Below, in pieces: positions 1-7,156 of a DNA stretch of 64,000 nt. The notes under the pieces are model-generated. The model ran no database searches, had not been told where the DNA came from, and worked only from the letters and a program-made list of their open reading frames with translations. Positions within the stretch are counted from its first letter, which is position 1. Each line of letters opens with the position of its first letter. Both the position numbers and the translations under genes were made by a program. Origin of the DNA: Sulfurospirillum sp. 1612 (GTDB lineage: Bacteria > Campylobacterota > Campylobacteria > Campylobacterales > Sulfurospirillaceae); the NCBI RefSeq assembly GCF_036556685.1, contig NZ_CP140614.1, positions 1,240,001-1,304,000 of the forward strand, in the 5' to 3' direction.

Positions 1-1
1 T

Positions 2-94
2 GAGGCCATATTATTTGAAATGTTGATGTTTGATAAACGTGAAGCATTACTAGATGCTTTTTTCAAAAATAAGGAGTTAAAAAATGATTATTGA
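2..94 (+). CDS. C-terminal end of an unidentified gene of the virus-like element (partial)
   Basis: An open frame enters from the left edge and stops at 94, giving about 30 residues rich in Leu, Phe, Lys and Asp. It overlaps the next start by 11 bases, the same tight packing used throughout this operon, which supports a real gene end. No family can be recognised from so short a tail. It is probably co-transcribed with the following genes. Confidence 0.4.
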   Translation, partial: EAILFEMLMFDKREALLDAFFKNKELKNDY

Positions 95-299
95 AATTTT
101 ATCTTTACAATATGACATGATCCAAAATATTATAAAAGAACAAATCGAAGATAGAAAAGGTGGCATTAGTATATTAAAAGGTGAAGATCACTTTTATGGC
201 AATGACAATGAAGAGCGAACAAAACGAATAAAAGAATTAAAAAAAGAGATCAAGCAATTGATAGAACTAAGAAGAGCTTTAAAACGCGGCATAAAATAG
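84..299 (+). CDS. Small charged helical protein, function unknown
   Basis: This 71-residue protein is preceded by a clear ribosome binding site (AAGGAG at 72-77). It is strongly charged. The C-terminal half, from about residue 40, is a run of Glu, Lys, Arg and Leu typical of a coiled coil. There is no signal peptide or membrane segment, so it is probably cytoplasmic. It sits just upstream of the structural genes of the virus-like element, so a regulatory or assembly role is possible but not shown. I recognise no family. Confidence 0.6.
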   Translation: MIIEILSLQYDMIQNIIKEQIEDRKGGISILKGEDHFYGNDNEERTKRIKELKKEIKQLIELRRALKRGIK

Positions 300-342
300 A
301 TGTTTAACTCTTATACAGGGATACCGTAATTTCCCTATATAA

Positions 343-389
343 GCGTTTTCATGTTACGGAATGAAAGCGCCTTTAATCAAAATAAAGGC
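343..389 (+). promoter_or_regulatory. Two consecutive hairpins in the leader of the structural operon
   Basis: Hairpin 1 has 10-base arms at 343-352 and 361-370 with one G-T pair and an 8-base loop. Hairpin 2 has perfect 7-base arms at 369-375 and 383-389 with a 7-base loop. The second hairpin contains AAAGG (384-388), the only ribosome-binding candidate for the gene starting at 395. The hairpins share two bases and could therefore compete. This suggests translational or attenuation control of the downstream genes; the effect is inferred. Confidence 0.4.
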
Positions 390-394
390 AAAAA

Positions 395-793
395 ATGTTT
401 CCAATTTTATCTTCTATTTTAGGGATTTTTCAAGATCCTATCAAAAAAGCGGCTTCTAAATGGTTTGAAACGGCACAAGATAAAGCACAAGCAACAGCAA
501 TATATCTTAAAGCGCTTGATCCAAATGGGCAGATGAGAAGAAGCATAACTACAACCACGATGAGGCTATATAGTACTTATATTTATGTTATGCTTTTTTT
601 ACTACTCGCACAATCTTTTAATCTAGGAAATACACAACAAATATCTAGTGCCATATCTAGCATGAAAGATTTATTTTTACCTATTACGACGGCCTTTGGC
701 ACGATTATGAGTGCAAGTTTTGCAGTCAATGGCGTAAACTCATTTACAGATGGAAAAATTAAAACAAATACAAATCAAGGAGGCGAAAAATGA
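395..793 (+). CDS. Holin-like or virion membrane protein with two hydrophobic segments
   Basis: The 132-residue protein has an amphipathic N-terminus, a charged region around residues 20-35, and two hydrophobic segments at about 61-76 and 94-112. A polar tail follows. Size and topology fit a holin or a membrane-embedded virion protein. It overlaps the next gene by 4 bases (ATGA), so translation is probably coupled. It lies at the head of a run of membrane proteins encoded with the packaging ATPase and capsid protein, which favours a role in the internal virion membrane or in lysis. The two options cannot be separated from sequence. Confidence 0.6.
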   Translation: MFPILSSILGIFQDPIKKAASKWFETAQDKAQATAIYLKALDPNGQMRRSITTTTMRLYSTYIYVMLFLLLAQSFNLGNTQQISSAISSMKDLFLPITTAFGTIMSASFAVNGVNSFTDGKIKTNTNQGGEK

Positions 794-1074
794 CTAAAGA
801 GATTGAAAGTTTATCTGATGATCAAATTATTCAAACAGAAGAGGAAAATATACCAGATATAAAAGAAAATTTGACAAAAGATTTAGAGAAACGCATAAAT
901 GAAGTTGAAAAAAGATTTGAGGATTTTAAGGTCGTAGAAATTAAAGAAGAACATGAAGAGGAAAAGAAACCAAAATCAAAATACTTTTTTTTGATTGGTA
1001 GTGTTTCTTTGATTGGTATTGGCCTATTTCTTATTAAAAACTCTAAAAATAACGATAAAGAGGCTAAAGCATGA
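790..1074 (+). CDS. Tail-anchored acidic coiled-coil membrane protein
   Basis: This 94-residue protein is very acidic for its first 60 residues and has heptad-like Glu/Lys/Leu spacing suggestive of a coiled coil. One transmembrane helix follows at about 65-82, then a short lysine-rich tail. The layout is that of a single-span membrane protein with a soluble rod. It overlaps both neighbours by 4 bases. In a membrane-containing virus it could link membrane and capsid; that is inference from context. Confidence 0.6.
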   Translation: MTKEIESLSDDQIIQTEEENIPDIKENLTKDLEKRINEVEKRFEDFKVVEIKEEHEEEKKPKSKYFFLIGSVSLIGIGLFLIKNSKNNDKEAKA

Positions 1075-1634
1075 ATAAAGGAGCGGAAAAAGTAACGGAT
1101 AATGGCGTAGATATGGATATTCCTTTTGATGACATAAAAAGCACGAAGGAAGATATAACCAGGACTGAGTTAATGCAGAAGACGGGCAAAGAATTGGCAA
1201 AAATCGCCCTCCCCTATACAAATTTAAAAGAAGTTACATTAACAAAATTAAGCAAAGCCGAACTTTGCGACATAATACTAACAAAAGGAGCAAATAGAGA
1301 GCAAACAGAGCCAAAGGCAAGAGCAAACAGAGCCAAAAGCGATAGCGAGGCGATTATTGATACATTTTTGGCTATTGCAGAGAGTTTTAAGCTAAAGAGA
1401 GAGCAAGAGCCGCTTAATGCAGCAGCAAAACAGATTTTTAAAAATAATGCAGTCAATATCGTTGATAAAAAGGTCGAAGATGAAACAGTAAGTAGCCACG
1501 GCGTTAATACGGCAGTCGTAATTGTAGCGGGTGCATTTTTGGCTATTGATGGGATTATAGGCTTAGCGAATATTCCAACATTTTTAGGAAAGTTAAAAAG
1601 TAAATTTAATGCTAATAGAACAAAGACAAAATAA
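1071..1634 (+). CDS. Membrane-anchored protein of the virus-like element, function unknown
   Basis: The 187-residue protein has a soluble, charged N-terminal region of about 140 residues. A hydrophobic segment lies at about 145-170 (with the stretch VVIVAGAFLAIDGIIGLA) before a basic tail. It starts on the last codons of the preceding gene and ends 26 bases inside the ATPase gene, so it belongs to the same translationally coupled operon. No known family is recognised. A virion membrane or packaging-vertex role is plausible because it directly precedes the ATPase. Confidence 0.6.
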   Translation: MNKGAEKVTDNGVDMDIPFDDIKSTKEDITRTELMQKTGKELAKIALPYTNLKEVTLTKLSKAELCDIILTKGANREQTEPKARANRAKSDSEAIIDTFLAIAESFKLKREQEPLNAAAKQIFKNNAVNIVDKKVEDETVSSHGVNTAVVIVAGAFLAIDGIIGLANIPTFLGKLKSKFNANRTKTK

Positions 1635-2265
1635 AATTATTACAGTCATAGGGCATAAGGGCTATGGAAAGACAGCTTTAACAGAAGCACTTATGCTCAT
1701 GTACAATAAGCCGACTATAATTGCAGATCCACGATTTCAATATTCTACATTTCAAAATCGACGGTTAAGTTTTCAATCCGTTGGAAAGTTTAGAAAGTGG
1801 ATATATAACACGGCAAATTTCAAAGTTTTTTATAAATACAAGTTAGAACTAATCGTTAATGCTTTTGATGATACTTTTGATGAACTTGCAAGTATCGTTG
1901 CACAGATGAGATCTTTGATGTTTGTCGTCGATGAAGTAGATATGTTTTTAGATCCTCGGGCTACAAAAAAGAACTCCTTGAACAAGATTATACAATATGG
2001 TAGGCACCACGAGATTGACATAATATCCACTTCACGTAGGCCGGCAAACATCTCGCGCAACTTGACATCACAAACAGATATTTTTTATTTTTCACGGTTG
2101 CGCGAACCTACTGATAAATTATATATAAAGCAAGCGATCGGGGCTGAATATGTTAGTTTAGTTGAAAATTTAGATCGCTTCAGTTTTTTAGAGTTTGAAG
2201 ATGAAGAACATCATAAGATCATTACTACAAGTAAAAATGATCTTGAAATATTACAAAAAGGATAA
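1609..2265 (+). CDS. FtsK/HerA-type genome packaging ATPase
   Basis: The 218-residue P-loop ATPase has Walker A GHKGYGKTA at residues 15-23 and Walker B LMFVVDEVD at 103-111. A downstream STSRRP motif near 140 resembles the arginine-containing segment of the FtsK-HerA group, which includes the packaging ATPases of PRD1, PM2 and other double-jelly-roll viruses. It is small, as those enzymes are, and lies just upstream of the capsid gene. It probably drives DNA into preformed capsids. A Zot-type secretion ATPase of a filamentous phage is the main alternative; the capsid neighbour argues against it. Confidence 0.75.
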   Translation: MLIEQRQNKIITVIGHKGYGKTALTEALMLMYNKPTIIADPRFQYSTFQNRRLSFQSVGKFRKWIYNTANFKVFYKYKLELIVNAFDDTFDELASIVAQMRSLMFVVDEVDMFLDPRATKKNSLNKIIQYGRHHEIDIISTSRRPANISRNLTSQTDIFYFSRLREPTDKLYIKQAIGAEYVSLVENLDRFSFLEFEDEEHHKIITTSKNDLEILQKG

Positions 2266-2287
2266 ATCTTTGAAAGGAGGTTTAAAA

Positions 2288-2383
2288 ATGCAAAAGAACG
2301 TAACAAAAGGCGTTATTTATGGCGTAGCCGCGGTTGTTGTTTCAAGTGTTTTGGGAAAATATATCCCATTTTTATCAATCTAA
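2288..2383 (+). CDS. 31-residue single-helix membrane protein
   Basis: A near-perfect ribosome binding site (AAAGGAGG at 2273-2280) precedes ATG at 2288. The product is 31 residues with one hydrophobic helix (VIYGVAAVVVSSVLG). An upstream in-frame start would add a lysine-rich extension read through the ATPase gene and has no comparable ribosome site, so I reject it. Minute membrane proteins between ATPase and capsid genes are typical of viruses with an internal lipid membrane. The exact role is unknown. Confidence 0.65.
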   Translation: MQKNVTKGVIYGVAAVVVSSVLGKYIPFLSI

Positions 2384-2406
2384 TTAAATATCAAAGGACA
2401 TCATAA

Positions 2407-2520
2407 ATGAATTTTACACAATCAGACCTATACGTAAGTTTAGGCGTAATTATTGGCGTTGTTGTTGGAAAAAAATATATCCAACCAATTATCTCAAGCA
2501 CTTTGACTGCAGGAGCTTAA
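2407..2520 (+). CDS. 37-residue single-helix membrane protein
   Basis: ATG at 2407 follows AAAGGA at 2393-2398. The product is 37 residues with a polar N-terminus, a short hydrophobic stretch (YVSLGVIIGVVVG) and a polar tail. The gene ends three bases before the capsid gene start, so it is almost certainly translated with it. It looks like another small component of a virion membrane. No homologue can be named from sequence alone. Confidence 0.6.
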   Translation: MNFTQSDLYVSLGVIIGVVVGKKYIQPIISSTLTAGA

Positions 2521-2523
2521 ATC

Positions 2524-3477
2524 ATGGCAAGAACATTTAAGAGAAAAGAAGGATCATTATCTTTTACCGCATCAACTCAAACAAGATTACAGTTATCACG
2601 AAACTATCACGTTGAGAGTTATTTAGTAAAGATCAAAGTGACACATACTAACGGGGCAAGTCCTAAGTTTTACAATGAAGGCGTATTGAGTTTAATTAAC
2701 GGCATCCAGCTTGTCGGAAATGGTAACGAAAATATTAAACAGATACCAGGAAATAAATTGTACATTGATGCAATTTTATCAAATGGAAAGCAAGGTAAAA
2801 CCGTACTTGACACAACAGCAAGCACAAGCGGCTTAGTGTCTTATGTATGGGCAAAGATTAACTTATCAATGCCAAACAGTGTACGCCCATGGGATACCAT
2901 TTTAAATACTGGAGTTTTCCAGAGTTTAGATCTAATTGTAGATTGGGGATCTAGTGCAAATATGGGCGAAGATATTACAATCACGGCGGCAGATATGACA
3001 GTTTATAGCAACCAGCTTATTGGTTATACACGCGGCAAAGGTGAAGTGATTAAATATTACGAAGAAACCGCACTCAAAGAAGAGGTAACAAGCACAAACA
3101 GCGAGTTTACAATCACATTACCAATTAACAAACTATATAGATCACTAGTTGTCGCCGCTACCGTTGATAATATTAGATCCGGTAATGTCATCAAAGGCCT
3201 AAAAGTAAAAAGTGGCACAACTGTGATTGTTGATTGGGATAGTGAAGCGCTTAATGAGTTTAACAAAGAACATTTTAGAATTGAAGGCGATCAAGATTTC
3301 ACCGGTATTTATGTGATTGATTTTGCAGAACGTGGAAGATTAAGCGACGTTTTGAATACTCTAACCGGAGGTTTCAACACTTTAGAGCTTGTGCTTGATG
3401 TTGAAAAACAATCAGGGTCAAATTTTGTACAAGTTTATAGTGATACAGTAAAACAAACATCAATCACGGAGGCTTAA
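2524..3477 (+). CDS. Major capsid protein, probable double jelly-roll fold
   Basis: The 317-residue protein has no signal peptide or membrane helix and is rich in beta-forming residues throughout, falling into two similar-sized beta-rich halves (about 10-165 and 175-310). The N-terminal half has a basic start, a strand with LVKIKVTHTNG near residue 34, and a following LINGIQLVGNGN motif near 57. This pattern is seen in double-jelly-roll capsid proteins of the PM2/PRD1 lineage. Size (PM2 P2 is about 270, PRD1 P3 about 395 residues), position after a packaging ATPase, and the swarm of tiny membrane proteins all agree. Structure prediction would settle the fold. Confidence 0.72.
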   Translation: MARTFKRKEGSLSFTASTQTRLQLSRNYHVESYLVKIKVTHTNGASPKFYNEGVLSLINGIQLVGNGNENIKQIPGNKLYIDAILSNGKQGKTVLDTTASTSGLVSYVWAKINLSMPNSVRPWDTILNTGVFQSLDLIVDWGSSANMGEDITITAADMTVYSNQLIGYTRGKGEVIKYYEETALKEEVTSTNSEFTITLPINKLYRSLVVAATVDNIRSGNVIKGLKVKSGTTVIVDWDSEALNEFNKEHFRIEGDQDFTGIYVIDFAERGRLSDVLNTLTGGFNTLELVLDVEKQSGSNFVQVYSDTVKQTSITEA

Positions 3478-3478
3478 A

Positions 3479-3769
3479 ATGCCAAACTATAACGGAGATG
3501 GAACATCAAGCGGAGTGATAAGCGGTACCACGGCAAGTGGTACCGATTGGTTAAGTAGCATATTAAATCCAATTTCAAATGCAGTCATCACAGTTGCAAG
3601 CACAAAAGCACAAGTGGACACCTTAAACAATCAAACCAAAACAACGCAATCATACCAGGATCAACAACAAGCCGTAGGATCAAAAAATTTGATTTCCGGC
3701 ATAGATAACAATTATTTGATATTGGGTATTTTTAGTGCCATTGGTGTATATATGTTTTTGAAAGGTTAA
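3479..3769 (+). CDS. Small virion-type protein with C-terminal membrane helix
   Basis: The 96-residue product begins one base after the capsid stop codon. It has a Gly/Ser/Thr-rich N-terminus, a Gln/Asn-rich middle and a C-terminal hydrophobic helix (YLILGIFSAIGVYMFL, about 79-94). Low-complexity spacer plus tail anchor suggests a membrane-capsid linker in the virion. The same architecture recurs in the next two genes, so the three may form a paralogous or functionally related set. Confidence 0.6.
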   Translation: MPNYNGDGTSSGVISGTTASGTDWLSSILNPISNAVITVASTKAQVDTLNNQTKTTQSYQDQQQAVGSKNLISGIDNNYLILGIFSAIGVYMFLKG

Positions 3770-3772
3770 ATC

Positions 3773-4159
3773 ATGGGATTGTTTGGAGGATCCGCAACAT
3801 CAAGCGGAATTACAACAAGTAGTATAAATTTTAATCCCTCTATTATTTTTGGGAAAGATAATAGTACAAGTAGCACCCCTACTCTATCACAGACACCAAC
3901 GAGTAGCCAAACCACCCGCGATGGGTTAAGCGCCGCAGCTAGTGTCGGGTTATTGGGTGGCACAGCGGGGCAAGCAAGCTTAAGTGAAGCGCCTATGGAT
4001 AGTGGAACAGATCCGCAAGCGGCAACGGCAGAAAGTACCGCAAGCGGATCTAATTTTGATCTCAAAACTTTTGGTATCGGATTGGCAGGAATTGGTGGCG
4101 TAATGCTTGTTAAAAATGGGATGGATCATACAAAGCACAAGAAAAAAAAGGCTAAGTAA
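3773..4159 (+). CDS. Ser/Thr/Gly-rich protein with C-terminal membrane helix
   Basis: The 128-residue product starts with MGLFGG and has a long Ser/Thr/Ala/Gly-rich spacer. It ends in a hydrophobic segment (FGIGLAGIGGVMLV) and a strongly basic tail with five consecutive lysines interrupted once. The basic tail could face the packaged DNA inside a membrane-containing capsid. Its stop overlaps the next start by one base. Family unknown. Confidence 0.6.
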   Translation: MGLFGGSATSSGITTSSINFNPSIIFGKDNSTSSTPTLSQTPTSSQTTRDGLSAAASVGLLGGTAGQASLSEAPMDSGTDPQAATAESTASGSNFDLKTFGIGLAGIGGVMLVKNGMDHTKHKKKKAK

Positions 4160-4473
4160 TGGGATTTTTAAGCGCGATTTTTGGCGGTGGTGGCAGTAGT
4201 AGCAATAGCACAACAAATACTAATGTCACCGTAAATCCAACAACAAACGTTGATATAAATCTTGATGAATTAGCACAAGCTATAAAAGATGGAACCGCCA
4301 CCGATGCACAAATTCAAGCCGCCGCTTTACAACTTACGGCGGCAAGTAATAACGCAGAGCTAGAACAAAGAAATAATTTTTTTAATTCTATAACAACTGG
4401 ATCTAAAAAATATATTCTTTTGGGTGGTTTTTTTTATCTTATTTATCGAATTAACAAAAAGGGAAAATTATGA
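4159..4473 (+). CDS. Asn/Thr-rich protein with C-terminal membrane helix
   Basis: The 104-residue product starts MGFLSAIFGGGG, closely resembling the start of the previous gene's product. It continues with an Asn/Thr-rich stretch and an amphipathic alanine-rich helix. It ends in an aromatic hydrophobic helix (YILLGGFFYLIYRI) and a basic tail. The shared N-terminal pattern and tail anchor suggest duplication from a common ancestor. Probably a virion membrane protein. It overlaps the next gene by 4 bases. Confidence 0.6.
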   Translation: MGFLSAIFGGGGSSSNSTTNTNVTVNPTTNVDINLDELAQAIKDGTATDAQIQAAALQLTAASNNAELEQRNNFFNSITTGSKKYILLGGFFYLIYRINKKGKL

Positions 4474-5024
4474 ATTACAATATAATTGAAAAAGATATTA
4501 GTAATGGTCTTGATGCGAATCAGGTAAACTCTTTAGGCTCCGGAGATTATCTAATTTTACGCTATGCACCAGAGGGGGCAAATGTAAAGATCCGCATTAA
4601 TGATGCAAACGCCAAAGATATTTCAATGATACAAGATGACAGCATCACGGCTACCGGAATAAATCGAATATATATTTCAGCAGATCCCGTACCAGATGAG
4701 CATATAATTTTTGCGCAAAGTAGTAATGATGCAGATTTTAAGATCAACCCTGCTCCAGCGTTAAAGACTGTAAACGTAAACGGATCATTTACGCCACGTT
4801 TTGATGAGGAATATACAATCGCATCGGGTGAAAGTTTTGATCTTGATGTAAAGGCGATTAAAGCAGTAAGATTTTTGGCGAGCGATTATGTAAATATTTC
4901 TTTAAATACAAGTAGCATAAAATATGAAATGTTAGAAGATCTAATCTATACCACAGAACTAACAAATTTAAAATTTAGCAACGATACAGCGGCAAGTATT
5001 AGCGTTATTATATGGGGTATGTAA
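4470..5024 (+). CDS. Beta-rich structural protein, candidate minor capsid or penton protein
   Basis: The 184-residue product has no membrane helix and is composed mainly of alternating hydrophobic and polar residues typical of beta sandwiches. Two similar halves can be seen (about 20-95 and 100-184), each with short strands separated by Asp/Asn-rich turns. It lies between tail-anchored proteins and the receptor-tip module. In DJR viruses the equivalent slot often encodes a penton or spike-base protein. That assignment is inferred from position and fold propensity only. Confidence 0.5.
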   Translation: MNYNIIEKDISNGLDANQVNSLGSGDYLILRYAPEGANVKIRINDANAKDISMIQDDSITATGINRIYISADPVPDEHIIFAQSSNDADFKINPAPALKTVNVNGSFTPRFDEEYTIASGESFDLDVKAIKAVRFLASDYVNISLNTSSIKYEMLEDLIYTTELTNLKFSNDTAASISVIIWGM

Positions 5025-5025
5025 G

Positions 5026-5394
5026 ATGCTAGGAATAACAAGAGGAACTTTAATTAAAGTTGTTAAAAAGCTATTTAATGTTACAGGGTCGTCACCTCTT
5101 TATGCTTGTAGGGCATGGGTAAATTTTAATGGTACTGGGACAGTTTCTATTAGAGCGAGTGGTAATATATCTAGTATTACAGATAATGGAACTGGGGATT
5201 ATACAGCTAACTTTATAATAGCTATGGAAGATGCCAATTATTATGCAAGTACACTACAAAGAGGAAACAGTTTTGCATCAGGACCATCATATCCTTCAGA
5301 GTTTACAACTACGAGTTATAGATTTAGATATTACATTGGTATAGATGGGGAAAAAATAGATAGAGATATTTGTGGATGTATTGTGTTTAGATAA
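5026..5394 (+). CDS. Tail-fibre/spike tip-like receptor-binding protein
   Basis: The 122-residue protein carries a motif that I recognise from many phage tail-fibre C-termini: ACRAWVNFNGTGTVSIRASG near residues 27-46, followed by a VSSITDNGTGDYTVNF-type segment. It has no signal or membrane helix. In this element it probably forms the receptor-binding spike tip. Finding a fibre-tip domain typical of tailed phages beside a DJR capsid suggests exchange of host-range modules. The ribosome site is weak, so coupling to the upstream stop (2 bases before) probably matters. Confidence 0.65.
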   Translation: MLGITRGTLIKVVKKLFNVTGSSPLYACRAWVNFNGTGTVSIRASGNISSITDNGTGDYTANFIIAMEDANYYASTLQRGNSFASGPSYPSEFTTTSYRFRYYIGIDGEKIDRDICGCIVFR

Positions 5395-5409
5395 CAAAAG
5401 GAAAAAAAA

Positions 5410-5691
5410 ATGAATAGAATAATATACAAAAACAAAGACGAAAGTGTAGCAATACTAATACCAGCACAAGAAGTACTAGATATAGTAGGTTTACAAGCGA
5501 TTGCTGAAAAAGATGTACCTCATAATCTTCCTTATTGGCTAGTATCTGATACAGATATTCCAACAGATAGAACAGATAGAGATAGATGGGTGCTTGAAGA
5601 TATGCCAGAACCTGATGGGTTTGGTGGTGAGTCTAGTGAATTTACAGATACAGAATTACAAGCACTATACAGACAAGGAGTAATAAAATGA
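5410..5691 (+). CDS. Small phage protein commonly found next to fibre genes
   Basis: The 93-residue product follows AAAGGAAAA at 5397-5405. It contains PYWLVSDTDIPTDRTDRDRW at residues 51-70, a pattern I associate with short proteins encoded beside tail-fibre genes of tailed phages. The C-terminal part is acidic and polar. It may help fold or attach the preceding tip protein. The link is by resemblance and position; the biochemical role is not established here. Confidence 0.55.
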   Translation: MNRIIYKNKDESVAILIPAQEVLDIVGLQAIAEKDVPHNLPYWLVSDTDIPTDRTDRDRWVLEDMPEPDGFGGESSEFTDTELQALYRQGVIK

Positions 5692-5915
5692 TAATAATTG
5701 ATAAAGACAAAATTAAAATAAAAGAATTATTATTATTTAAAAAACAAGTAAAAGAAGCATTGAATAATAGTGATTTGGTTGCTATTCGATGCCTAAAAGC
5801 AAATATCCCATTTCCTGATGATTGGGTCAGTTATGTCATGACTTTAAGGGCTTTATTAAAAAGTGATACTGTGCAAGATATACCAGCTCATCCAGATTAT
5901 CCAATAGGGTCATAA
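5688..5915 (+). CDS. Phage tail-assembly-chaperone-like small protein
   Basis: The 75-residue product overlaps the preceding gene by 4 bases. Its C-terminus has W(VS)YVMTLRALL followed by PAHPDYP. This resembles the W-x-x-Y-x-x-x-LR ... P-x-P motif of short fibre-assembly chaperones of tailed phages. Together with the two preceding genes it forms a compact three-gene receptor-tip cassette (5026-5915). It probably assists assembly of the tip protein. Confidence 0.55.
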   Translation: MIIIDKDKIKIKELLLFKKQVKEALNNSDLVAIRCLKANIPFPDDWVSYVMTLRALLKSDTVQDIPAHPDYPIGS

Positions 5916-5916
5916 A

Positions 5917-6462
5917 ATGGTTGATCGCCGCGTTAAGCGCGTTATTATTTCATTATTTTTTTTTAGTCAAATCGTTTATTTTAGGGGGTTTTTTATGTAT
6001 GGGTTAATAAGCAAAAAACATTTAGATGAAATTATAATAAATGTTGTTAATACTTTAGGAGGTGGCCAAAATGCTATAAATCTTCTAAGCGAAACGGCAA
6101 TGGCGGAAACTAACTACGGAGATACGCCGGATCTTCATTTAAGCAGCGGGTATGGAATTTTCCAATTTGATCGGCCGGGGTTTGCTGATGTTCAAGCTAG
6201 AACACCACAAAGTACAAAAGTTCTTATACAAAAAGTTTATAATATCGATATAGACAATGTCAGCATTTTAGCATTACAATGGTCACCACTTTTAAGCACT
6301 ATTTTTGCAAGACTTTTTTATCTTTTGCGCCCAGGGGCAATTCCATCAACTTTAGAATGTCGCGCCGCGTATTGGAAGCAATATTATAATACTTACAGCG
6401 GAGCGGGAACGATTGCGCACTATATAGAAGCAAATTCTAACCAAAGGTTTGAAAATGGTTAA
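5917..6462 (+). CDS. Peptidoglycan-degrading lysis enzyme, possible signal-anchor form
   Basis: The full frame gives 181 residues with a basic, hydrophobic N-terminus (RRVKRVIISLFFFSQIVYF) resembling a signal anchor. A second in-frame ATG at 5995, preceded by AGGGGG at 5983-5988, gives a soluble 155-residue form. The body has AMAETNYGD followed by SSGYGIFQFD, a Glu-then-GYGIFQF layout seen in lysozyme and lytic-transglycosylase folds. It probably cuts peptidoglycan for entry or lysis. Which start is used is open; both may be. Confidence 0.6.
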   Translation: MVDRRVKRVIISLFFFSQIVYFRGFFMYGLISKKHLDEIIINVVNTLGGGQNAINLLSETAMAETNYGDTPDLHLSSGYGIFQFDRPGFADVQARTPQSTKVLIQKVYNIDIDNVSILALQWSPLLSTIFARLFYLLRPGAIPSTLECRAAYWKQYYNTYSGAGTIAHYIEANSNQRFENG

Positions 6463-6841
6463 TACATACAATAATAGCGATACATTAGCGAGTATTTTTG
6501 GATTTGATACAAATAATCTTAATATTCCAGATAATACTGGAGTAGTACAACAAGATGATCTATCATTTTTTGATTGGTATGATAATGAACTAAGAAAAGC
6601 GAGTATTTCCGCTGATGATACTTTAGGAGAGCAAGAATTACAACAAGAACAAATTAAAGCTAGTGCCGCGAAATTTTATGAGAATTTTTCCTCCAATATA
6701 AAAAACGCTATTGATACTATTTCAAGCGATTTATCTATCGGTAAAAATGTTGTTATTGTTGGGGGATCCGTGTTGATTTGTTTAGTAGTTTGGAATTTTA
6801 TCGGGCGTGATATTTATCAAATTGCTAAAAAGGGGAAATAA
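6455..6841 (+). CDS. Membrane-anchored protein of the lysis/virion cluster
   Basis: ATG at 6455 follows AAAGG at 6443-6447 and overlaps the lysis gene by 8 bases; a TTG two codons upstream is less likely. The 128-residue product has an acidic, Gln/Asp-rich N-terminal region of about 95 residues. One transmembrane helix (VVIVGGSVLICLVVWNFI) follows, then a basic tail. It could be a spanin- or holin-like partner of the lysis enzyme or a virion membrane protein. Confidence 0.55.
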   Translation: MVNTYNNSDTLASIFGFDTNNLNIPDNTGVVQQDDLSFFDWYDNELRKASISADDTLGEQELQQEQIKASAAKFYENFSSNIKNAIDTISSDLSIGKNVVIVGGSVLICLVVWNFIGRDIYQIAKKGK

Positions 6842-6981
6842 TGGACATTATACATGATTTAGCGATATATGTGCAAATTTTGACACCGCTTGTTTTGATC
6901 CCTCTTTTTAAATTACAGCAGACATTAACAGAGATAAAAATTGATATTGCAAAATTAAAACAAAAAACGGGAGTAAATTAA
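6841..6981 (+). CDS. 46-residue membrane protein
   Basis: ATG at 6841 uses the last base of the preceding stop codon (TAATG-type coupling). The 46-residue product has a hydrophobic segment (YVQILTPLVLIPLF) and then an amphipathic Lys/Glu helix with heptad spacing. It belongs to the series of minute membrane proteins of this element. No family is recognised. Confidence 0.55.
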   Translation: MDIIHDLAIYVQILTPLVLIPLFKLQQTLTEIKIDIAKLKQKTGVN

Positions 6982-7116
6982 ATGGATTTGACAGAAGCAA
7001 GCAACGCCGCCGGCGCACAGATAAAAGATGGAATTATACAAGCGGGCAAAGATATTGGGTTTAAGATCACAATAGGATTATTTATTATTGCAATAGCAGT
7101 CTATAAAAAGAAGTAG
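6982..7116 (+). CDS. 44-residue membrane protein, last gene of the structural operon
   Basis: ATG follows the preceding stop directly. The 44-residue product has an Ala/Gly-rich polar start and a C-terminal hydrophobic helix (ITIGLFIIAIAVY) followed by lysines. Its stop codon runs straight into a strong terminator hairpin, which marks it as the last gene of the operon. Likely a small virion membrane protein. Confidence 0.55.
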   Translation: MDLTEASNAAGAQIKDGIIQAGKDIGFKITIGLFIIAIAVYKKK

Positions 7117-7142
7117 TGGCGAGATCTCGTCACACTTTTTTA
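7116..7142 (+). terminator. Rho-independent terminator of the structural operon
   Basis: GTGGCGAGA and TCTCGTCAC (7116-7133) form a near-perfect stem with one G-T pair, followed by a T-run at 7136-7141. It begins on the last base of the final structural gene's stop codon. Confidence 0.8.
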
Positions 7143-7156
7143 GTATTTGTATAAAA

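Noticed and set aside
1609-2265. Reading the ATPase as a Zot protein of a filamentous phage
   Set aside because: It lacks the C-terminal membrane helix and periplasmic part of Zot and sits next to a large capsid-like protein. I keep it only as the second choice.
3766-4065. 99-codon minus-strand frame opposite the Ser/Thr-rich membrane protein
   Set aside because: Antisense shadow of a gene that fits the operon by spacing and coupling; no ribosome site.
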